Source of the DNA: Gonatopus flavifemur
Lineage: Eukaryota > Arthropoda > Insecta > Hymenoptera > Dryinidae
Direction: 5' to 3'
DNA length: 64,000 nt
Assembly (NCBI GenBank): GCA_018340375.1
Contig: JAFFJZ010000030.1
Location: 1,612,001 to 1,676,000 of the forward strand
A program made the translations under genes and the position numbers. Below are positions 33,105 through 44,732 of this stretch, one piece after another. A model generated the notes under the pieces. That model did no database searches. It was not told where the DNA came from and worked only from the letters and a program-made list of their open reading frames with translations. Position 1 is the stretch's first letter; each line of letters opens with the position of its first letter.

Positions 33105-33578
33105 TCTGGTTTTTCTCCTTTCGGTAGCCACTGTCGCTCGCGTGTGTAGTTAACATAGAGCACCCAACTTCCATCTCCAGTGACGATTGCTTGAAGAAAA
33201 TCCTTTCTGTTCGGACGATGCAGGAGTGAAAGATATATAGACACCCGTGACGCTTCTATATCCCATCTCTTGTAAATGTTGGAGAATCATGGGGTAGCTA
33301 CAACCGAGTTTGTTGGCTAATTCTCGTGACGACGTGTTAGGCTTTGCCTTCATAAGTGCACGCAGTTTTCCATCGTTAACAGCTGATTCCCTGCCAGACC
33401 TGGGTTTGTCTTCAAAAGATGTAACACCTAAACGGAAACGTTGATACCAACGAGATACAGTTGAATGATGAACAACGTCTGACTTGAACGCGCTGCAAAT
33501 ACTAGCGACTGCAGCTCTTGCAGAATGCTCTTGTAAAAATTCGTAATAAGCGATTGCTCGAAGTGCACTTTGTTCCAT
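33105..33578 (-). pseudogene. Truncated mariner transposase, internal deletion
   Basis: The N-terminal HTH half is intact (RAIAYYEFLQEHSARAA ... RWYQRFRLGVTSFEDKPRSG). Near the linker a deletion and frameshift remove the WVPHEL-equivalent region. The sequence then resumes in another frame as IVTGDGSWVLYVNYTRERQW, the first catalytic block with Glu replaced by Gly. The rest is missing at about 33105 and no TIRs are visible. It differs from the other mariners here. Confidence 0.85.
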
Positions 33579-33590
33579 TCTTGCTCGTAC

Positions 33591-34196
33591 TGGCTGCGCG
33601 GAACAACTCGCTGGTTTATAAACACTGAGGTATGGAAGGTTCTAGACTCATCTCGCATAGACGACTCTCGAATGTTCTCGACCTTTGTTATTGGAAAAAA
33701 TAGATTAATGGAAAAAAAATGTGTCGCAAGATTTTCTTACCAACCTAATAGTATGAAATAATAGTATCGCAATGATTGGGATTCTGTCACATCAAAATCA
33801 AATGTGGTTTTCTCGATACACCAACAATTCCGTAAAGTAAGTTTTTCGAAAGGATCATGTAATTGAATTCAAAGACCACTTCATTGGAATTTGTTTGAGT
33901 GATTGCAACAAATTTTTGGAGGCACTCACTTCAAACTTCGATCTAGTACTTGAGAATTGTTGTTCAGGTAGTAAATACGATGGTATTCCATTTAGCAAAG
34001 GTTCATGAAACTCATGATATTTGCGGTTTTCAAAACGGCCTAAGTCGACTTATATCGTTATCTAAGCGAACGACTCAAGTTTTATATAATTATTACCCAT
34101 CAAACATATCCTCAAATTTTGTTCACATGGGTTACAATAAGAATTAACCCAAATCCATCCCTGATGCAGATTCGAATTTCACATCTATATCCACTA
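33591..34196. other. No feature recognised
   Basis: AT-rich; short frames without motifs. Confidence 0.5.
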
Positions 34197-34325
34197 GGGC
34201 TGGGGCTATAATCTGACTCAATGCGGTATTAAATGAAATTTGTATCAAAATTGTTATACTCACTCATAGAAACTTAATAAAAATCTTATATAAAATCACG
34301 TTGAATCAGATTTTAGCTCCAGCCC
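34197..34325. mobile_element. MITE (129 bp), GGGCTGGGGCT / AGCTCCAGCCC termini, TA flanks
   Basis: The left arm GGGCTGGGGCTATAATCTGA and the right arm TCAGATTTTAGCTCCAGCCC are inverted copies. TA lies at 34195-34196 and 34326-34327. Tc1/mariner-type non-autonomous element. Confidence 0.82.
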
Positions 34326-34728
34326 TAATATCAACGAATTTGTTAATGATGACACTATCCAAATGTGATAGAGAAAATAGTTCATAGATTAATCTCCCAC
34401 GGTGTCAAGAGGTCGGCGGTCTATGTATCAATTTATACATTAAGAATGAATTCAGTTGAAGAAATGAGGAACGGATGCAGGTTAGCAAATATTATAATTT
34501 CTTTTATTGAATCACTTTGAAGATGATTTTAATATTTTTTCATATGGAACACAAACTCGCTATTGCTGCTGTGCTATTTTTGAACGATAAATAATTATTC
34601 ACGTTCGATTGAACGTCTTCAGGTCATTCTTTTGTGAGTAACATTCGTTATATTCCATTAAATCGAAGAAATTGAGAACATACGAGGATATCATTTTTGC
34701 CAAGTTTCTTGGCGGGAAGAATCACTCT

Positions 34729-34897
34729 GAGACAGTGAAAATACTGCACTTCGAAGGAGCGAGAAGTCCATCCCATAAGACTAAATCTTCACTCTATTTG
34801 AGTAAATTCTTCAATGTTTTGTGAGACGAAAATTCTCGCTTCCATGGAATGTAATTCTCACTATTATCGGAGTTGCAGTGTTTTCACTCCTGCAGGG
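34729..34897. repeat. Imperfect inverted repeat, arms about 45 bp
   Basis: TGAAAATACTGCACT at about 34736 pairs with AGTTGCAGTGTTTTCA at about 34873, with extension either side. Probable old MITE; ends uncertain. Confidence 0.5.
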
Positions 34898-34941
34898 TGG
34901 ATTTTCGCTCCAAGGAATTCAGAAATTGAGCTGATTTATTA

Positions 34942-35170
34942 TACTCAGAAAAAAGATAGTAAACTCCACCACGCGCGACAGTTGGGTACGGTCGAATGCA
35001 ATCCTTCGTCAACTCAATTTGAATACAAAATTCATTCAAACACTCGTACACTGGAAAGAATTATTTTGTTGGAGTGCAATCAAAAGAAGAATGTTGTTGT
35101 TCCAACAAAATTCTTGTGTTCCAACCAAATTTGTGTTGCGTCTACAAAATTCTTCCGTTGGGATGAGACA
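34942..35170 (-). mobile_element. MITE copy 1 of a family shared with 38.55 kb
   Basis: Read on the minus strand it aligns over about 220 bp with 38555-38777: CAACACAAATTTGGTTG, GAGTTGACGAAGGATTGCAT and CCAACTGTCGCGCGT against the corresponding plus-strand words. It ends near a CTCAGAAAAAA terminus. Noncoding. Confidence 0.7.
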
Positions 35171-36027
35171 GTCGTTCGGGGTAACCGTGCGCAGTAAACA
35201 AACAGATTTATAAGGAACAATCACGCAATGGACAATGAACAAACTACAATTCTCAAATAAATAAACAAACTACATTGAGTTAGAACCATTTCTGAAAGAA
35301 ACAACGGATAATCTGATAACAAACAAGTTATAAACATAAACAAATTCAAAGCAATCATGCAAATAATTGATAAGCATTCACATAACCAAAAAAAATAGCA
35401 ACACGCATAGAAAGAATAGTGAATAAATACGTTAATATGAGAAAACTAGTTTGAATTATGCGAAATGGTCCAAGTGTCAAGCGCGTGCACAACCCTACAA
35501 GGAAGAATGGACATGTGAAGAGGAATGGAAGAGAACCATCAAGGATTCGAAAATAGCGTGTATCGATCGGAAAACCCTTGATCGGTGAATTAGCAAAACC
35601 TTCCCTCATCAAGGAGACATGAATCGTACTACGCGCAAGGGAAATGAAACAACCCCTTCTACCAACAGTTCTTAAAGCGCACCAATTAGAAAAATCCTTG
35701 ATCGAGGAATCGATGAAATATACGATCCTAATTTCTGATTGGATGAAAATGACACTTCGAGACTGTTTAAAAGAGGGTGCATCCATGGTCAAAGTGCTCA
35801 TTCATTGCCAGGCTCTTTGGTCAGAACAACTTCTTCTACAAGGAATCAACGTTCTCTTAACATTTCTCAACATATGAGACGGATTAAAGATACTTCTCAT
35901 GAAGTAACTCCTCATTGAGTCTTGAGGACACATTAACGCAGCAGCACCGAGGATTTTTAAATTCAACGCTCCAGGATATATCCCTCATCTGAATTCAAAT
36001 TCATTGTCGAATTTGATTCCGTTCATT

Positions 36028-36242
36028 CGTGTTCTTATTTGAACGATATCAGTGAACACGTTTGATCGACACCAAAGAAATTTAGTTTGCCTCGAACTCA
36101 TCCCTATCGAACGATACAAAGGAAATTGAGATCATTTCAACTCATTCCTTTTGATACAATCGAGCTCTTATTCGAACGACACAAGAGAGCTCGATTACAT
36201 TTGAATGATTATAAGTTCTCATTCGAACGGCAGTAGAGAACT
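36028..36242 (+). repeat. Series of covarying short hairpins with a shared loop
   Basis: Perfect stems: CGTGTTC/GAACACG (36028-36034, 36054-36060), CGAGCTCT/AGAGCTCG (36161-36168, 36186-36193) and AGTTCTC/GAGAACT (36214-36220, 36236-36242). Each loop contains ATTYGAACGRYA. A fourth site with loop TATCGAACGATA lies at about 36105-36116 with only a weak stem. Stem bases change together while the loop is kept. Confidence 0.75.
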
Positions 36243-36494
36243 CGTTCATAACTGTACTCAACCTGACAAGCTGTGGATACTTCAAACCATTGGATAAACA
36301 TCCTCCACCGTGACAACGAAAATCATCTGGACCAACGAGGAACGAGAAACCCTCTCGTTACGGGGTTGACCGACAAATTGCAGGACGTATTTCTTCAACC
36401 CACGGGATTGGAAAAGGAAGCGACTTCAGGCAGATTCAGAGCCCCGAAACGACTACAGCATCTGAGGCCCCATCTTCTCTCCTATAATTGAAAC

Positions 36495-36983
36495 GTGAGT
36501 ATAGCCTCTTAATCCGCATGAGTATGTGGTCCCGATCAAACGAATGCCCCAAGTGTTTACGCAAGCCTTCGTTTGCCCCTTGAGTTCCGTGATTACAGAA
36601 TTTGTTCAATCTTTGAATTATAGAATTGTTGTGACTGAAAATCTTGTTTGCAATTATTTTTGTTTTATAATATTTGCAATATTTGCCAAAGAGATTCTTT
36701 CATTGATGTCTGTCGAATTTAATCGCGTCCGACAAATTTTACCTTGAAATTCATTTTCAACCCTCCTCAGAAATGCATGATTTCACTGTATTTAATGGAT
36801 TCCCCCTTTTCTCTCGGAAATTACCTTCTATTTGTCTCAAGAAATCGAAATTTCATTGGGCTATATTTTAAAAATTCAGAATTTCATTTCAACTCAATTT
36901 TGGAATATCATCGCTTCGACCCGTATCACTAACCGTTCAAACTTGACTCCTGAATTCTGAATCCAAAATGATTTGTTTAACAG
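36495..36983 (+). other. Putative intron in spliced unit copy B
   Basis: Donor AAAC/GTGAGTATAGCC at 36491-36505 and acceptor ATTTGTTTAACAG ending at 36983. The donor context matches copy A beyond the splice site. The upstream exon frame (36273-36491) has a stop just before the donor, so either it is noncoding or this copy is damaged. Confidence 0.55.
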
Positions 36984-37348
36984 GTGTTGACCGTACAGCA
37001 AATCCGTGAACAGCTTAGGAGAGCTGAAATCCGACTTGAAAAAAGGAGGAAAATCTTTCGTACTCCAGCATCGGAAAAACATCCCTCAATTGAGACACTG
37101 AGGATCAATCACTTGAGAGATAAGAAGAAAATTTATAAATTAGTCCGAAAATTGAAAGTTTCGGGATGGGATGCTGGGAATCGTCAAATCCCACCCAGAT
37201 GTAGAAATTGCCAATTATTTAACATTAAAATTTTTGATTGTGAAATTTGTAGAATCTATCTTCCCTTGTATTGAGAACGTTCCAATGAACAACTTCTTGC
37301 AATAGGTCTAACACCAAATGAAATTATAGAATTACGACTAAGAGAATG
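36984..37348 (+). pseudogene. Small CxxC...CxxC protein, copy B
   Basis: After the acceptor the frame reads LTVQQIREQLRRAEIRLEKR, a charged helix, then GWDAGNRQIPPRCRNC, QLFNIKIFDCEICRIY and an in-frame TGA at 37272-37274. The homology to copy A resumes past this stop (SNEQLLAIGLTPNEIIELRL) and ends at 37348. So either the protein naturally ends after the Cys motifs or this is a nonsense mutation. It is better preserved than copy A. Family unknown. Confidence 0.6.
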
Positions 37349-37815
37349 ACGAATTGTAATCTTCATTAGATATAAGAATAAATTCATATTTCGCCAGATT
37401 CCATTGTGTCATCAATGACTACACCTTGAAATTCAATTCTTAACTTCTCTCATTTTTTCAAGAAACATCCAATCCTACCCCTTCCTTTCTTGATTGATGA
37501 ATAGGGGAATTGAATTCAATTGCCGTCCTGAATGGTCACATTCGGGACGTGACAATATGCACAGTCGAAAAACTTTACTGTAGGAAAAAAATTATTGTCA
37601 AATTTAAAATCACAAAGAGCCGCAGCTAATTTTTTAATATGTTCTTGAAAAGGGTTCTGTCAACATGTAAAAAAAGCATCACGGTGGTAACTGATGGTAA
37701 ACATTAGTTCTGCGTTTTTGAAGGAGACATTATTCGTTGAACGTGTGAGAATTATCATCAAAAGTTAGTGGCAATTAACAATGAAAATATTATTTGTCCC
37801 AAATTTCGAATTTAT

Positions 37816-38048
37816 ACACGGAGAGAAATTTGTAGTTAAATTTACTATGTTATTATTGTTTCCGAGGAACAGACTGGACTATGACTATGATTTCTATGTT
37901 CCCCCATGGAACATAGAAAATATGATCAGCATTCTATTGTTGTATCATAGTAAAAATATGCCCTTCATAGTAAAATCCGACAGAATTCAGTCTGTTCCTC
38001 GGAAACAATAATAACATAGTAAATTTAACTACGAATTTCTCTCCGTGT
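37816..38048. mobile_element. MITE (233 bp), near-perfect 60-bp inverted repeats, ACACGGAGAG termini
   Basis: The left arm ACACGGAGAGAAATTTGTAG continues to GTTTCCGAGGAACAGACT, and the right arm is the inverse with one or two differences. Noncoding. The termini match the ACACGG group. Confidence 0.9.
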
Positions 38049-38284
38049 TGATTCGACAGTACTTACTATCAGCTGATTCGTATCAACTGATTCTATTCCG
38101 AGTTAATTTGTACCGATTCTATGTGATACTATATTGATAAGTCGATTTCCAATTACCTATAGATCTAGTCTTCATAACTGTCTAATCATTTCAATTTTTC
38201 CCAAAGAAATAATTATCTAGTAAAAATATTTATGAGTGTTATTGAGATAATTCGCTTCTAAGGTGTTTAAAATTGTAATAAAAA

Positions 38285-38365
38285 AAATGCGCACACTTCC
38301 CTCAAATGCGTATACTTACCGCGCACAAGTGCGTACACTTACCCGCAATATGGGTTAAATATACG
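38285..38365. repeat. Short imperfect repeats of GCGTACACTTAC
   Basis: TGCGCACACTTCCCT, TGCGTATACTTACC and TGCGTACACTTACCC follow one another at about 20-bp spacing. Confidence 0.55.
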
Positions 38366-38554
38366 CATTTTAGATTTATTGAATTAATCTCGTTTTCTTC
38401 GAAGTTTCAAGGTTTTATGTACCATTATTCGCTTTGATAAGTACTTGAATGAATACTTGATCCTTATGATTTAATTTTTATTTTGAATATTTAAAATACT
38501 TGGTGCGCACATTTGACCAAAATGACTCTAACATTCTCTGTCATTATAACAAGT

Positions 38555-38777
38555 AGATGTTATTTCAACGAAAGAATCTTGTCGAGACAACACAAATTTG
38601 GTTGAAACAACAAAAATTTTGCTGGGATAACAGAATCCTTCTGTTGATCACATTTCAACTAGATCATTTTTTTAGCGCAGTTGAGGCAACTACAAATCTA
38701 ATTGAGTTGATGAAGTATTGCATTTGTACGTATCCAACTGTCGTGCGTAGTTGACACAATTTTTTTTCTCAGTGTAG
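38555..38777 (+). mobile_element. MITE copy 2, partner of 34.94-35.17 kb in opposite orientation
   Basis: Shares CAACACAAATTTGGTTG, ATTGAGTTGATGAAGTATTG and CCAACTGTCGTGCGTAGTTG with copy 1 read in reverse. It ends with TTTTTTTTCTCAGTGTAG, an ACACTGAGAAAA terminus. Confidence 0.7.
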
Positions 38778-38843
38778 CAAATAATTTATTCGAAGCTCCG
38801 TCATACATTTTCGAAAATGTTTTGCAACGAATTTGTATACTCT

Positions 38844-38944
38844 AGGCCCCAAGGGCACACACACCTTCAGGAACGTTCAATGAATGTTCTTGGACGTTTG
38901 CGAACGTTCCTTGGACGTTTCTGAAGGTTTGTGTCCTCTTGGGG
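38844..38944. repeat. 101-bp imperfect palindrome with GGACGTT words
   Basis: CCCCAAGGGCACACACACCT pairs with the inverse AGGTTTGTGTCCTCTTGGGG. The interior repeats GAACGTTC/GGACGTT four times. Probable tiny foldback element. Confidence 0.7.
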
Positions 38945-41117
38945 AGCAGTAATGATTAAATTTACCACCAAAACATGATGATTTGGTGAACTTCCGCTTC
39001 ACTGTTTGATAGATCGGAAACCTCAGAGGTAGAATAGTTCCTCCAAGTGGAGAAAAATATTCTTGATAAAAAAATAATTCGTCCATAATCGGGTGATTCA
39101 ATTTATCATTTGAATGAGAGAAAAATTCCCGGCACTTCTGACAGAATATCCCTACTTTCAAAACATTTCTCACAACAAGTCATAAACTCCTCATTTAAGA
39201 GTTATTCTCCATCATGCATTTCTGATAATCCACAAAAATCTCCACCATTGGAATATCTTTTAGAGCTTCTTGCGAAGAATAAATATTCTTCTTTTTATTC
39301 TCATTGCACGAAGATGAAACAGAACATAAATGGACTCGAAATCCCAATTTAGAATAATAAATTCAATAAAAATAAAGCGGTTTGCTCTCCCGTTGTGCAG
39401 CGGATTTTCGCTCTCGCACGATAAAAATTTCTCTATTTTTCAAAGTTTAAATATCTTTACGAGTATACTCTTTTAGAGATGAATTTTATCGCGGAGTACC
39501 ATCTCGAGTCCCATCGTTTATTTTTGTACACTCCACAATGCACGCGAAGATGATTCTTAGGAAAGAAATTTTTACAAATTCATACTTCGAATTCGTCCCC
39601 AACACCAATCAAATCCAAAGCACGGTGGGGAACCGCAAACAATTACGCTAATTAGAATATCAGCACGAATTGCTTCTTTTTTCTTCCTTTTACATGGGCT
39701 CTTTACTTCCTTTGCATTTCCATTTAACAACTTTCCACACGGTTCGTCGACGAATTACAGACTTTTAATGAATTACAAAACAAACCTCTGCTGGAATCAA
39801 AAAGTTTTCTCAGTTTTTGTCGCTGTCGTCGTCTGTTGGCCTGTCCTCTGTGACAATGCTACTTTCTTTTGAAAAAAATGGTATGAAAAGATTTGAATAT
39901 GCACATTAATACTCATAAAAGTTTTGATTGGATGAACAGTAATATTTATTATTAAAGCAATAAATGTGAGTAGAAGAGTCGTGTAGAATATCCAAAAAGT
40001 CGCTAATTTTGGCCACCATTCATGAATAATCGATGATCTCGTTATTTTTCGAAAATCGTTGCCCAACTTTCCAATGTTTCCTCTCTTATGTTCTGATTTT
40101 TCTTCCCAACGTTCTTCCATACCTGTGTATTTGATTCAAACTGTTATCGAATTCATATCCACATCGGATTTCTTTTCAATCTTCTCTCATTCAATTACTT
40201 GGCATCTCCGAATTGGAATATTATTTTGTATTGGAATCACCTCGTATGATTCGCTTATCGGATAACCGTGGAATAATTTAAATCCATCCGAAATGAAAGA
40301 GTTCGACATATTCAATTTCGCAAGAAATGAAAGTACGTGTATTACATTTTGATTTGTTCACAAATAACTTTTCAAGCAACAAAAACAAATTTGAATGAAT
40401 TTCAAGTATACCCTCGTTTCGTAGTACACGTTGAAAATCATAAAATCTTATCATCCGCATGACACGACGGTGTACCGAGATGCCAAAGAGCAAAATGATG
40501 CCGTTCGGTATTCCAGTTATAACAATGATGATTTTACGTTTGAAATTTTATGTGGCAAGCACCGAGGCCATCGGTGATGAAGTACTTTTAACTCGTTCAA
40601 GTATATTGCAAATGAAAACAGTATATATAGTCCACGTATAGTGCACAGGATAGCTATAAAAGTGGATGAGCTGAAGCGAATAGAATAGGAATACGCAAAA
40701 GGACTCAGGGAGAGAAGAGGTTAACACGCGGCTTATACTAAATGCTAATTTGCATCACATCTGTATGCACCATCGCGCATATCCCCAGCTTACCAAGAGT
40801 GCTTTGCTCTTAATACTTGGCTTCCAAGCTGTATCTGTATACATTCTTCGATGTTCCTATGTGTTCCTTTTATCCACAGACATTCGGTGGTTGGTCAACG
40901 ATACTCCTTCTCTGATTATTTTATCAGATATCGTATCATTCTCAAAGGTTGCATCGTCGAATATTTCGATGAATTTTCATTCTTAAATGCTCCCTTAACC
41001 TGTAAGAATATAATCCATCGGTGGAGTTGGCAATTACCACGTACACTCGATATCTAAATTGGAATGAAATTCCATCGTTGGCGTGCAAAAATTCTTAGTT
41101 AGAAATAACGGATGATA
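38945..41117. other. Intergenic; two unrecognised short frames
   Basis: At 39110-39352 (plus, 80 codons) and 39797-40120 (minus, 107 codons) there are open frames without known motifs. The second has a basic N-terminus and a hydrophobic run (LATFWIFYTTLLLTFIALII) that could be a membrane segment. I see no splice or promoter evidence for either. Confidence 0.3.
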
Positions 41118-41370
41118 CACTGGAAAAAATATTTATTTGTTCTCTCTCCATGAAATATTTATTTGTAGAAATTAAATATTAAATTAGATACAAAAATTGA
41201 TTACTTATGGCGAATAAATTATTTATTTAGAAGACCAATTCATTTGGGACAGGCATTCCATTATTTGATTCGATTAAATATTTCATTAATCCTAAGAAAT
41301 ATTTTATGGAAAGAGGCCAATAAAACTATTTATTTGGTTAGAAGAAATTTTTTCTTTCAGTCTACGTAAT
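41118..41370. mobile_element. MITE-like inverted repeat with TATTTATTTG words
   Basis: ACACTGGAAAAAATATTTAT at the left end and AAGAAATTTTTTCTTTCAGT at the right are loosely inverted. CTCTCCATGAAATATTT and the inverse AAATATTTTATGGAAAGAG are better paired. Old copy. Confidence 0.5.
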
Positions 41371-42715
41371 TTGGCGTCCTTTCTACTCCAACTGAAAGAA
41401 TAACATGAATTCTCTACTCAATTTCATATTCGTGGTAATTATCGCTCGCATGTGTACGTATTCCGAATTTAATCCTTAACTAAACTTCCGATAAATTGTG
41501 GAGGAGAAGTGAGGTAAAACTTTCAGGGGTGAGTTGTTCTGGTGGGTATAGTTTCAAGACGAAGAGGGATAACGATATGTTCTGAATTGGTTCAGATGTA
41601 TACGTCAATAGCATTCGTGTTGTTTATTTTAGTTCACTTCATAGCCGAACTGAGTAAATATATTCTGCTGACTATTTTCAATCTCTCTCAATTGTTTGGA
41701 GGCAATGACTTTGTTTATTCTTAGATGTTTTGTTTGATTCAAATATTCATCCATTTGAAATGAAAGAAGGCATTACATACAGATGTTCTGAAACTTTCTT
41801 ATAACGATACATTTGTGACCATTATCGATTCAAACTCACCACCCTGATTTAACGAAGCTGTAAAATTAACTCGAATGAAACTGAATGGGATTTGGCAAGA
41901 ATGTTGTATATTTTTCAACGAGCTCCGTTAAGATGGAGCCAGTTATATCATTGAAAAAGTCTATTGACTCCAACCAAATTTGATGAAAAATTGTCGAATT
42001 GAATTGGCCCTCTAACCGGCACGATGCGTCGTGAAAAATAATTGCGTCAGGGTATAACAAAAGATAAGAGGGGAGATTCTTGACTTCCATTTTACTCTTT
42101 AAATATAGAAGAATTAAAATTCCACTCGACCAGAAAAATAGGTTCCCTTCTGGCTGCCTGAAGAGTGGAATTTCACTGTGTTGATACTCACTCGCCACAA
42201 TCGAGTTCACTTAATTCGAGTGGAAATTTCACTCTTTCCAATTTGGAGAATATTCATGTTTCATTATAATCTCATTGACGTGAATAAAATGAAAAGGTTG
42301 GAAAAACAATTGATACAATAATGGTCTTACTTGAGGAATAAATTTTTTCTAGTATTACAGTATTAATTATTAAAATACAACCTCTTCTAAAATCAACCAG
42401 AATAAAATTATAATGTTTTAAGAAACGAACAAACACTAATCTCCATTTAAGAGAAACCTCTCAATTTATACGGAATTGAATCTTCTGTTGGATTAACGAA
42501 AATAAACTTATAAACTACAAAATCTATCACAAGTAACATCTTAGTTCAAATAATGTTGATTATTATAGACATTAGCTTCCAAAAACACAAGCAAAAACAA
42601 AAAAACATGCCATGTTGCTAAAGTCTGAATCGGTTATGGAAACGAGCTAGTAGTCGAATCACGAAATACCTTGTTGAAAGAAATTGTGATTCTCATACGC
42701 GAAACAATTACCACA
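41371..42715. other. AT-rich intergenic, no gene recognised
   Basis: Several words such as AGTGGAATTTCAC and GAGTGGAAATTTCACTC at 42100-42235 suggest an old inverted repeat, but ends are unclear. Confidence 0.45.
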
Positions 42716-43480
42716 TCCCAGGTAGGAATTAACAAATGGCCCAAGCTTGGCCCGATCTTGGCCCAATTATGACTCACATTGGGCCAGAATCCATGAGAAA
42801 AAATGGCCCAAGCTTGGTAAAAGCTTGGGATGATAACCTCGTGCCAGGCTTGGTACTCAATATTGGACCAGAATGCAATGCCAAGCATGGCCCAATGTCT
42901 CATGATATATGTATTATGAGTATTTTGGAGCTTGGCTCATACGATTAAACCGGACCTGGCCCAAGTTGTGTATATTAACTTTTGCCACCCGTAGGGAAAT
43001 TTACTCCATTCTGAACCGAAAAACTACATTTTTACTTCAATTTCTTGGAGTATTTTGGTTCAGAATGGAGTAAATTTCCCTACGGGCGTGCTTCAACCTG
43101 ATTCTCCAAACATGCTTCTTGGAGAAAAAAATGACGTCATTTTTCATGCCATCCCTGCTAAAAATTTCCCATAGAAAACGATAAGATTTTTAGCAGGGAT
43201 ATCAGTACAACTCTGTAAAAATCACAAACATGGAGATGTGGCATAGGTTCTCAAATAAACATTGGTTGTACATTGGCCCAATATTGGTTCACCATGCTTG
43301 ACAGTTTAATGTTTTGCCAAGCTTCAACCACTTGTTGTGATGACATTCCCTACGAAACATAGTATAGATTCTCAAATAACGAATGGTTTATATTGGATCA
43401 ATATTGGTTCGCGATGTTTGGCAGCCCAGTATTTTGCCAAGCATGGGCCAGTTGTCAATATTGGCATTTCCTACCTGGGA
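42716..43480. mobile_element. Non-autonomous element with GGCCCAAGCTTGG subrepeats
   Basis: Termini TCCCAGGTAGGAA (42716) and TTCCTACCTGGGA (ending 43480) are inverted. The interior has many variants of TGGCCCAAGCTTGG and TTGGCCCAAT at both ends, in opposite orientation. A younger palindrome lies inside at 42988-43086. No coding capacity. Confidence 0.75.
42988..43086. mobile_element. 99-bp hairpin MITE nested in the element at 42.7-43.5 kb
   Basis: CCCGTAGGGAAATTTACTCC and the inverse GGAGTAAATTTCCCTACGGG are perfect, and the arms continue with CATTCTGAACC / GGTTCAGAATG. The loop is about 35 bp. Confidence 0.85.
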
Positions 43481-43782
43481 TTCATTCGTGTGTTAAATTT
43501 ACTACAGGTTCCATGAGAATCCACATCGAATTTGTCATGAAAATCATTTTTGAGTTACTACATTTTGAGGATTTATATATGACCATACATAATTTTGATA
43601 TAAATTATATATAAATCGGATATAGTTCATGCATGGGCCATACATGAACTATTTCACTGGGGATAGAGTATTTTCACGTAACCTCCCGACTACGTGAATA
43701 TTACTCTATTCTCAACTTACCGTCTTCACACTTCGATTTTTAGAAATACACTGATCTCACTCAGGGGAGATCAGTAGTGATT

Positions 43783-44732
43783 AAGGCAGTTCTCCGGGAG
43801 AATTCAGGATCAAATGAGGAAAATTATTGTCAAGCAGAGCGCCAAGGTCGAAGGAATTCGATAATCATATTCGTTGGGACTTATATTCTCATTTATGACA
43901 AAGAAGAACCAACTGGAAGTATAAATAAACAACCTTGTAACAACAACGCGAAATTTGACATGGTTTTCTTCCTAAAAAATTTTTATTTTTGATCCGCTTA
44001 TGACTTATGAGGGCTCATTTTGTTCCCTGTGAGATTCAAAAAACCTTTAACATGGGGATTTTTTTATATGAGTCATCATGACACTGTCACGCGCTTTTGT
44101 TTGTCGATAGTAAAGTACATTCCCATAAACAAAAGCGTGTGACAGTGTCATGATGACTCATATAAAAATGTCCCCACGGTAAAGGTTTTTCAACCCTCTA
44201 ACCGTAACCCCGGTCTCACAGACCGCTATCAAAATTGTATTTGCTCATAATTCGAACTTTTTTGGTTAAATTGTTTGACATTTCATTCCTACTCTGCACA
44301 GAATTGCTTACTAAATTCTGTACATAAGCCCACTATCCTACCTCGTACACATTTCTAATGATCTAAAAAATGTTTTCTTCACTTCTAACAACTTTGAATA
44401 TCTAGAAGAAGGTGATAACGGTCTGTTAGACCGGGGGTTACGGTCGGCGTGATTTTGAGCAGGGTAATTAAGGGTTGAATCTCACAAGGAACAAAATGAG
44501 TCCTCATAAGTCATAAACGGATCAAAAATTAAACCTTTTTAAGAAAAAAACCATGTCAAATTTCGCGTTGTTGTTACAAGGTTGTTTATTTATACTCCGA
44601 GTTGATTCTTTTTTTGTCATAAATAAGCATATAAGTCCCAACGAATATGATTATCGAATTCCTTCGACCTTAGTGCTCTGCTTGACAATAATTTCTCCAA
44701 TTTGATCCTGAATTCTCCCGGAGAACTACCTT
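43783..44732. mobile_element. 950-bp foldback element with arms of about 270 bp
   Basis: The left arm from AAGGCAGTTCTCCGGGAG and the right arm ending CTCCCGGAGAACTACCTT are inverted with small differences over about 270 bp, including TTCGATAATCATATTCGTTG. An inner pair around ACCCCGGTCT(C)ACAGACCG is also inverted (about 44205 and 44430). A hairpin MITE is nested at 44042-44190. Frames in the arms are not real genes. Confidence 0.85.
44042..44190. mobile_element. Hairpin MITE nested in the 950-bp foldback
   Basis: ATATGAGTCATCATGACACT and the inverse AGTGTCATGATGACTCATAT are perfect. Arms of about 65 bp extend to AACCTTTA/TAAAGGTT; the loop is about 20 bp. It occurs only in the left half, so it inserted after the foldback formed. 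Confidence 0.83.

Larger units (their letters stand above)
35480..37555 (+). repeat. Copy B of the spliced repeat unit, about 2 kb
   Basis: Homologous to 25757-26868 in block order, but with about 900 bp more. The extra sequence includes the hairpin series at 36028-36242. It ends with ATCCTACCCCTTCC, GGGGAATTGAATTCAATTGC and GGGACGTGACA. The leader has ACCCTACAAGGAAGAATG as in copy A. Confidence 0.7.

Noticed and set aside
35355..35801. 148-codon minus-strand frame
   Set aside because: It lies opposite the leader of repeat copy B and has no motif; the homologous region of copy A has no equivalent frame.
39797..40120. Small membrane protein gene
   Set aside because: One hydrophobic run in AT-rich DNA is common by chance, and there is no other support.
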